This document shows, one piece after another, positions 59,025 through 64,000 of a DNA stretch of 64,000 nucleotides (position 1 is the stretch's first letter; each line of letters opens with the position of its first letter). Source of the stretch: Hyphodiscus hymeniophilus (Eukaryota; Ascomycota; Leotiomycetes; Helotiales; Hyphodiscaceae); assembly GCA_016508695.1 (NCBI GenBank), contig VNKQ01000013.1, positions 744,001 to 808,000 on the forward strand. Direction: 5' to 3'. The notes under the pieces are model-generated. The model saw nothing but the letters and a program-made list of their open reading frames with translations. It did not search any database and was not told where the DNA came from. The position numbers were made by a program, and so were the translations under genes.

Positions 59025-61718
59025 TAAAATAATAACTAAATATTTGATTTATTTTAATATATAATTACTTAAAAGCCTTTAAGCGAAGTATTAACTATTT
59101 ATAATATATTTACTTTATATAATATAGCGATTTTAATCGATATTTAATTAAAGACTTAATTAAAATAACTAGAATAATACTCTTTCTTTTATTATAATAT
59201 AAGATTACTTAATATTTTAGAATATATAAATCTAATAATTCCGAGTACTTTAGTATACTCTATAAGTATTCTCTCTAAAGGTAATAAGATTAGAGTAAAT
59301 AATTATAAAGCTAGATATAGTCTATTAGCTTAAGTAACTTAAGTATACTCTTATAAAAGAAGTAAAAGTAGAATAAGATTATCTTAAGACTATAAATTAA
59401 ACGCGTAATATAACCTTAATAATTTCTTAAAAAATGCTTTTTACTTTAGAAGAAGTAAATCCTAAATTAAAACTAATTATTTCTTTTAAACTAATTACTA
59501 TTATTATAATATATAAAAATATTTGGAATTAATATTTAACTTACTTTAAGTTAATTATATAAGAGTATAAAGATTAAGAAAAAGATTTATAAGATCTTTT
59601 AGTAATCTCTAATTAAGTAAATTTATTTATTAATAAAAAATACTATAAGTAATTAAGATTAAATTAATACTTAATTATAATATAAGCTTATAATTACTTT
59701 TAATTAAGCTTAAGAATCATATAGCTCTAATAAAAGAAACCTTTATAACTATAGCTTAATAAACTTACTAAGAAGTCTTAAAAAAAAGTTAAAAAAGCTT
59801 AATTAATCGCCTTGAGTAGTTTTTAAAGTAGAAGAATATATTAATTATTACTTATATATATAAACTTTTAAATATTAAGCTAAGCTACTTTTTAGTTACT
59901 AATTTCTTAAAAGTAATTAAGAGAATATTCTTAGAGTTTACTTATAATTAAATAAATAAAGTAATTATAACTTAAGAAATAAGAGAAATAATTATTAATA
60001 TTAATATCTTAAGATAATAACTCTTTTTAGTTTATTTATATAAGTAATTATTAAATATAAAATTAATAAAATCTCGTTTAGTAATAATTATTTTTAAAAG
60101 TTCTTTAAAAAAAAATTAATTACTAAGTCCCTTTATATATACTTATTTATACCTTTTAAGAAATAAAAAGTATACTTAAAAACTAGAGTCTTATAAATGC
60201 TTAAAAGTAATAATTACTAGGATAAAAGATTATAAGTTTAAAACTAAGTTTAATAATCCCAAAAAAAAAAAATTTAAAGATTAAGTAAAAAGTAATTATT
60301 AAAAATAACTAATCGAAAAGAAAAAGTAAAAGTAATACTTTAATAAGATACTAATCTCAAAAAAATAATAAGATAAGTACTTAAATAAAGTTAATTATAT
60401 AATTATTAACTTAAACTTACTTAAAAAAGTAAATTATAAGATTTATTTAACTTTTAATTCTTTAAAGAAACACTTATTATTTAATAATATACTTTTTAAT
60501 AATTATAAATTAATATACTTAATTAACTTAAAAGACTTACTTAAGCTTAATTCCTTTATTCTTTCAATTAGTAATAATATAATTAAAGTTAATTTAAATA
60601 CTTTACTAATTATTAAAAAAAGTACTCGAGTAATTAAAAATCTCTTTAATAGACTAAAAAGACTTTATATATTTAATCTTACTCTTTTAAATATAATTAT
60701 AATTAATAGTTTTTATATAAATATTATTTCAAAAGCTTAGATACTTAAAGTAAAAGTTTAGTTTTATAGTCTTAATTATTTATTAAAATATAAGAGTTTT
60801 AATTTTAATATTATTATACTTAGTATAAAACGTAAATTTAATTTAGTTTTCTTTAAATATAAGCTATTTACTTTTTACTTAAGTTCTTTCCCTATAATTC
60901 TAATATATATAAAACTAGTAATAATATACTTAATAATTAAATAATAACTAAAAAAGTCGTTTAAATAATTAAGAGACTACTTAAAACCCTAGAGTAATTT
61001 AGTTAAACTTTAGTATTAATAAGTAAAATATTCTAAACTAAAAGTCCTCGAGTTACTTATAAAGTTAACTAGAAATATAATTATTAAGAGAATACTAATT
61101 ATATATTATAAAGCTTATATTCTTATATTAGCTAAGAAGTAAATCTCTTACTAAGTGTTATACTTTAAATTACTAAGACTATTTTAGAGAATTATTTAAG
61201 ATCTTTTTAATTTCTTTAAAGTATATAATAATATTAGTTAAATTCTATTAATTAAGGACAAGTTTAATAGAAAATACTAAAGATTTATACTTATAAAGAA
61301 ACGCGGGATTATAGTTATAAACTTAATCTTTTATTTTAATATATAAGTAAAATACTAATTTAGACTATTAATTTATAAAATTAAAAGTAATTAAAACACT
61401 TTAGTAATCTCTTTTTTTAGTATAGTAAATTTTAAGTAATAAGCTAATAAAAAAGGAATCAATATAAAATTAGTACTAGCTTATATTTATAAGCTTATTA
61501 GTATAATCGAGAAAACTAAGAGAAATATAATTAAGAAATTAATTAAAATAAGACTTATTACTAATCTCCTAGAAAACCTTTAGCTAAAGATATATAAAGT
61601 AATAATTTACTTATATATTATTTTTTCCTTTAAAGCTTATAAGTAATACTTATTAAACGAAGTCTTATACTTATAGTTTTAGAACTATTTTAAGTAATAT
61701 AATTAAGTGCTTATTTAA

Positions 61719-63094
61719 GGGACGGGCTATTTGAACTTGCTTCCCGGCTAATTCAACTTTTCGGGGGTATACTTAACTACTTCGCTTACTTATACTAATT
61801 TATATGCGTATACAAGGCTAAACTATATACCTTAGCAAACGTTAATATATCCTTATTATATGTATACGAGGGAAAGGTAGACCCCATAGTATACTAGGAG
61901 GAGTATCACGTATTACCAAATCGAGTACTCGAAGGCATCCCTTAGCCTTTGAATTGCCTCTCTCTTTAGCCCCTATAATCCTTAAGTAACCTAAATCGCT
62001 AACTAGGCAAGTGTTTGTCGTCTATTTAGGCCTAAATCGACCGACTTCTACTACCCTAGTAATAGCGCGGATAATAGAGAGATATATCGATTAATATAAG
62101 GCTAGTATACTAAGGGAAAGGGGGTATATAGGGGGGATTTCTTTTATATATAAAGACGATAGTTATAGGGAGTATATTACAAGAGAAGGTAATTAAAGGG
62201 ACGAGCTATTTCAACTCTAATGCCGGCTATTTTAACTCTATTAGTCCTAGATCGTTTTTATACTTATATACATCTAGTAAGCTTTACTTACTATATAAAT
62301 TTGTATACGCACAAGAGTATATAATATATACTATTATACTAACTTATTAAAATTATAATCTAGATTTAACTTATACTTACTATCTTGCGTATAACCCTTA
62401 AAGGGTTTTATTATTATAACTTTAACCTCTTATATTACCTCTCTTTATAGTATATCTCTTATAACGACTACTACGTCTTTAAGGCAATTGTCTTTATATA
62501 TAAAAGAAATCCCCCCTATATAACCCCTTTCCCTTCTTATACCTAGCTTTGACTATAGCTTACCAAATTAATCGCAAGTATATATAATTCGCTTTGGTTT
62601 AATATTGCGTTTAAAAAGGGTATACCCATTGGCTTTAGTATACTATTTGATAGTAGTAACTATAGTAAAAAGATTAGTATAAACTATTATAGAGGGAGGG
62701 GGCCCACAAGTCTTAGATGTGTCTATTATAAAGGTTGTAAGTTAATAAGGATATATTAATTTTGACAAGTGATATAAATTATACTTGCCCTTATATATAA
62801 AATAGTATGGGGAAGCGAGCTTACTAAGTATACCCCCGAAGAGTTGAAATAGCCGGCATTAGAGTTGAAATAGCTCGTCCCTAATTAAAGGGGAAGGGTT
62901 TAAAGGTTATACGCAAGATAGGGAGTATAAGTTAGATCTAGATTATAATTTTAATAAGTTAGTATGATAGTATATATCGCGTGCTCTTGCGTGTATACTA
63001 ATTAGTATAGTAGGGGAAGCTTCTTAGATATACACCTATAGGTAGGGTTAGACAAGTTAAATTAGCCGGGAAGCAAGTTAAAATAGCCCGTCCC
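61719..63094 (+). mobile_element. Inverted-repeat element, family 1, copy 2, carrying a nested element
   Basis: It begins GGGACGGGCTATTTGAAC and ends TTAAAATAGCCCGTCCC, flanked by an exact 8-bp duplication, TTATTTAA (61,711-61,718 and 63,095-63,102). The total is 1376 bp. Removing the nested element and its duplication (692 bp) leaves 684 bp, close to copy 1. It split a copia retrotransposon between its integrase and reverse transcriptase regions. Confidence 0.85.
62198..62881 (-). mobile_element. Inverted-repeat element, family 2, nested (684 bp)
   Basis: It begins GGGACGAGCTATTTCAACTC and ends GAGTTGAAATAGCTCGTCCC, flanked by an exact 8-bp duplication, TAATTAAA (62,190-62,197 and 62,882-62,889). 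Its interior matches that of family 1 in the opposite orientation (for example the GGGGGGATTTCTTTTATATA tract), so the families are related with exchanged terminal sequences. It has no coding frame. The strand given is that of its interior relative to copy 1. Confidence 0.85.
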
Positions 63095-63912
63095 TTATTT
63101 AATAAGTAATAACTAATCTTAGATTTAATTAAAATAAGATTTATACTTATAATACTCGAGTATATACTTTAAAGAAAGAATAATAAAAAAGTAAAAACAA
63201 AAGAGTATTTAAAGTACTTCTTTAAGTATATATTAAATACTTAGTTAAATATAGTATTGCGTTTAATATATATAAGATTTAAGTGCCTTAACTTAAAAAA
63301 GTAATTATTATAAGGGACGTAACTTTTAATAAAAAACTAAATTTTATATTCTTAATTAAGAGATATAAGAATAATAGCCTTTAGTAAGTATAAAAGCTAT
63401 TATTTCTTTAATCGAAAAGTATAAAATTTAAGACGCTACTAATAGAATTATTAAATATCTTTTTATAAATAAGATATTCTCTTTTAAAAAAGAAGTTATA
63501 ACTATATTAAATAATCTTATAAGCGAGATTCTAAAGAATAAGCTTTTAAGTAAAAACAATAATAGTTAGAACTTAAGGATAAGTAAAGAAATTAGACTTT
63601 TAACTCTTAAATAAACACTTAAGCTAATAAACTTATAAATAGAAATTAAGAAGAATAATAATTATTATTTATTTAAAAAAATACTTATAATTAGTAATTA
63701 TATTAATAGCGAGTTAAATAAAAATATAATTACTTAAAGACTAGCTTTATTATTAAATAAGTATCCGAGTATAAGTAAATAATTAATCCCTTAAGTAATT
63801 ATATATTAATTTAAGGAATTACTTAGCTTAGCGTAAGGCAAATTTAACTTTAGTAATCGTAAAATAATTATAAGTAATAGTCTCCTAGTAATAAAGAGTA
63901 GCCTTTTAAGTA

Positions 63913-64000
63913 GGGACGGGCTATAACAACTTGCCTCCCGGCTAAAACAACTTTTCGGGGGTACACCTAACACCCTCGCTTAACTATAGTAATTTGTATG
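63913..64000 (+). mobile_element. Inverted-repeat element, family 1, copy 3 (left end only)
   Basis: The last 88 bp of the window reproduce the left end of copy 1 with few differences. The candidate target duplication is TTTAAGTA (63,905-63,912); its partner lies beyond the window. This copy keeps C at several places where copy 1 has T, so it looks less mutated. Confidence 0.75.

Larger units (their letters stand above)
59033..63912 (+). mobile_element. Decayed Ty1/copia retrotransposon, interrupted by MITEs
   Basis: Read on the plus strand with stops ignored, pieces of a copia polyprotein appear in the right order. A protease-like region lies about 60,420-60,740. An integrase follows at 61,080-61,690, with ILLIKDKFNRKY at 61,242-61,277 standing for the usual IDDFSR block, and later the LPE-LWP-like and YLYN-like phrases. 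After the inserted MITE (61,719-63,094) the frame resumes with the region before reverse transcriptase, KKVIIIRDVTFNKK ending at 63,336. The ends and LTRs are not identified, and the left limit is only a placeholder next to the first MITE. Stop codons throughout make it inactive. Confidence 0.7.
54526..64000. repeat. AT-rich block of decayed, nested transposable elements
   Basis: The sequence changes abruptly to TA-dinucleotide-rich DNA with stops in all frames and no intact gene. Recognisable pieces are listed separately: inverted-repeat elements, a candidate LTR, a mariner remnant and a copia remnant. The remaining stretches (for example 56,650-57,160 and 57,790-58,310) are too altered for me to assign. 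The pattern fits RIP, the fungal process that turns CpA into TpA in repeated DNA. The block reaches the right edge, so its true extent is unknown. Some fungal centromeres and subtelomeres look the same; I cannot tell which this is. Confidence 0.9.

Noticed and set aside
54526..64000. Mitochondrial DNA insertion as the cause of the AT-richness
   Set aside because: I see no mitochondrial gene or rRNA phrase, while mariner, copia and MITE pieces with C-to-T changes explain the composition.

Overview
The window is nuclear DNA of a filamentous ascomycete (Pezizomycotina). The evidence is short introns (about 45-85 nt, with GT..AG ends and CTAAC-like branch sites), fungal-type gene families, a divergent intron-bearing H2A/H2B pair, and a terminal AT-rich block of decayed transposons showing C-to-T changes typical of RIP (repeat-induced point mutation). 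A Leotiomycetes-like fungus is my guess from overall gene style; nothing in the window proves it.

Bases 1-54,525 are an ordinary gene-dense housekeeping segment with 19 recognisable protein genes. In order they are: delta-8 sphingolipid desaturase (-), CUE3/ASCC2-type ribosome-quality-control protein (+), phosphatidylserine synthase CHO1 (-), a zinc metalloproteinase with a C-terminal jacalin-like domain (-), a Whi5/Nrm1-type G1/S repressor (+), a fungal orphan (+), nucleoporin POM152 (-), a UCH37-type deubiquitinase (+), an FBXO21-type F-box/YccV protein (-), the TORC2 effector SLM1 (-), snoRNP protein GAR1 (-), threonyl-tRNA synthetase (-), an SPX-RING E3 ligase (-), J-protein JJJ1 (+), autophagy protease ATG4 (-), splicing G-patch protein SQS1 (+), histones H2B (-) and H2A (+), complex I subunit NDUFB9/B22 (-), KGD2 (the E2 subunit of 2-oxoglutarate dehydrogenase, +) and a FUT8-like glycosyltransferase (+). 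I rebuilt exon structures by matching splice consensus, reading phase and conserved family motifs; each join I give keeps frame arithmetically.

Several genes share functional themes or promoters. H2A and H2B are divergent over 500 bp that carries three copies of TTGATCGC. NDUFB9 and KGD2, both mitochondrial, are divergent over 316 bp. JJJ1, GAR1, THS1 and CUE3 all serve ribosome or translation biology, and the desaturase, CHO1 and SLM1 touch membrane lipids, but nothing suggests a cluster in the biosynthetic sense. Three introns use GC-AG ends, two of them in KGD2. SQS1 has an apparent 2-nt frameshift just after its natural start codon.

From about 54,530 to the end the DNA switches sharply to very AT-rich sequence without intact genes. 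It holds a mutated mariner-type transposase (-), a candidate LTR, a decayed Ty1/copia retrotransposon (+), and a family of roughly 680-710 bp non-coding inverted-repeat elements. The three complete copies have perfect 8-bp target duplications (TAAAATAA, TTATTTAA, TAATTAAA), and one is nested inside another, which in turn sits inside the copia element. Their terminal repeats contain an internal 21-bp direct periodicity, and differences between copies are mostly CpA-to-TpA. This nested, apparently undescribed element family is the most interesting structure in the window.
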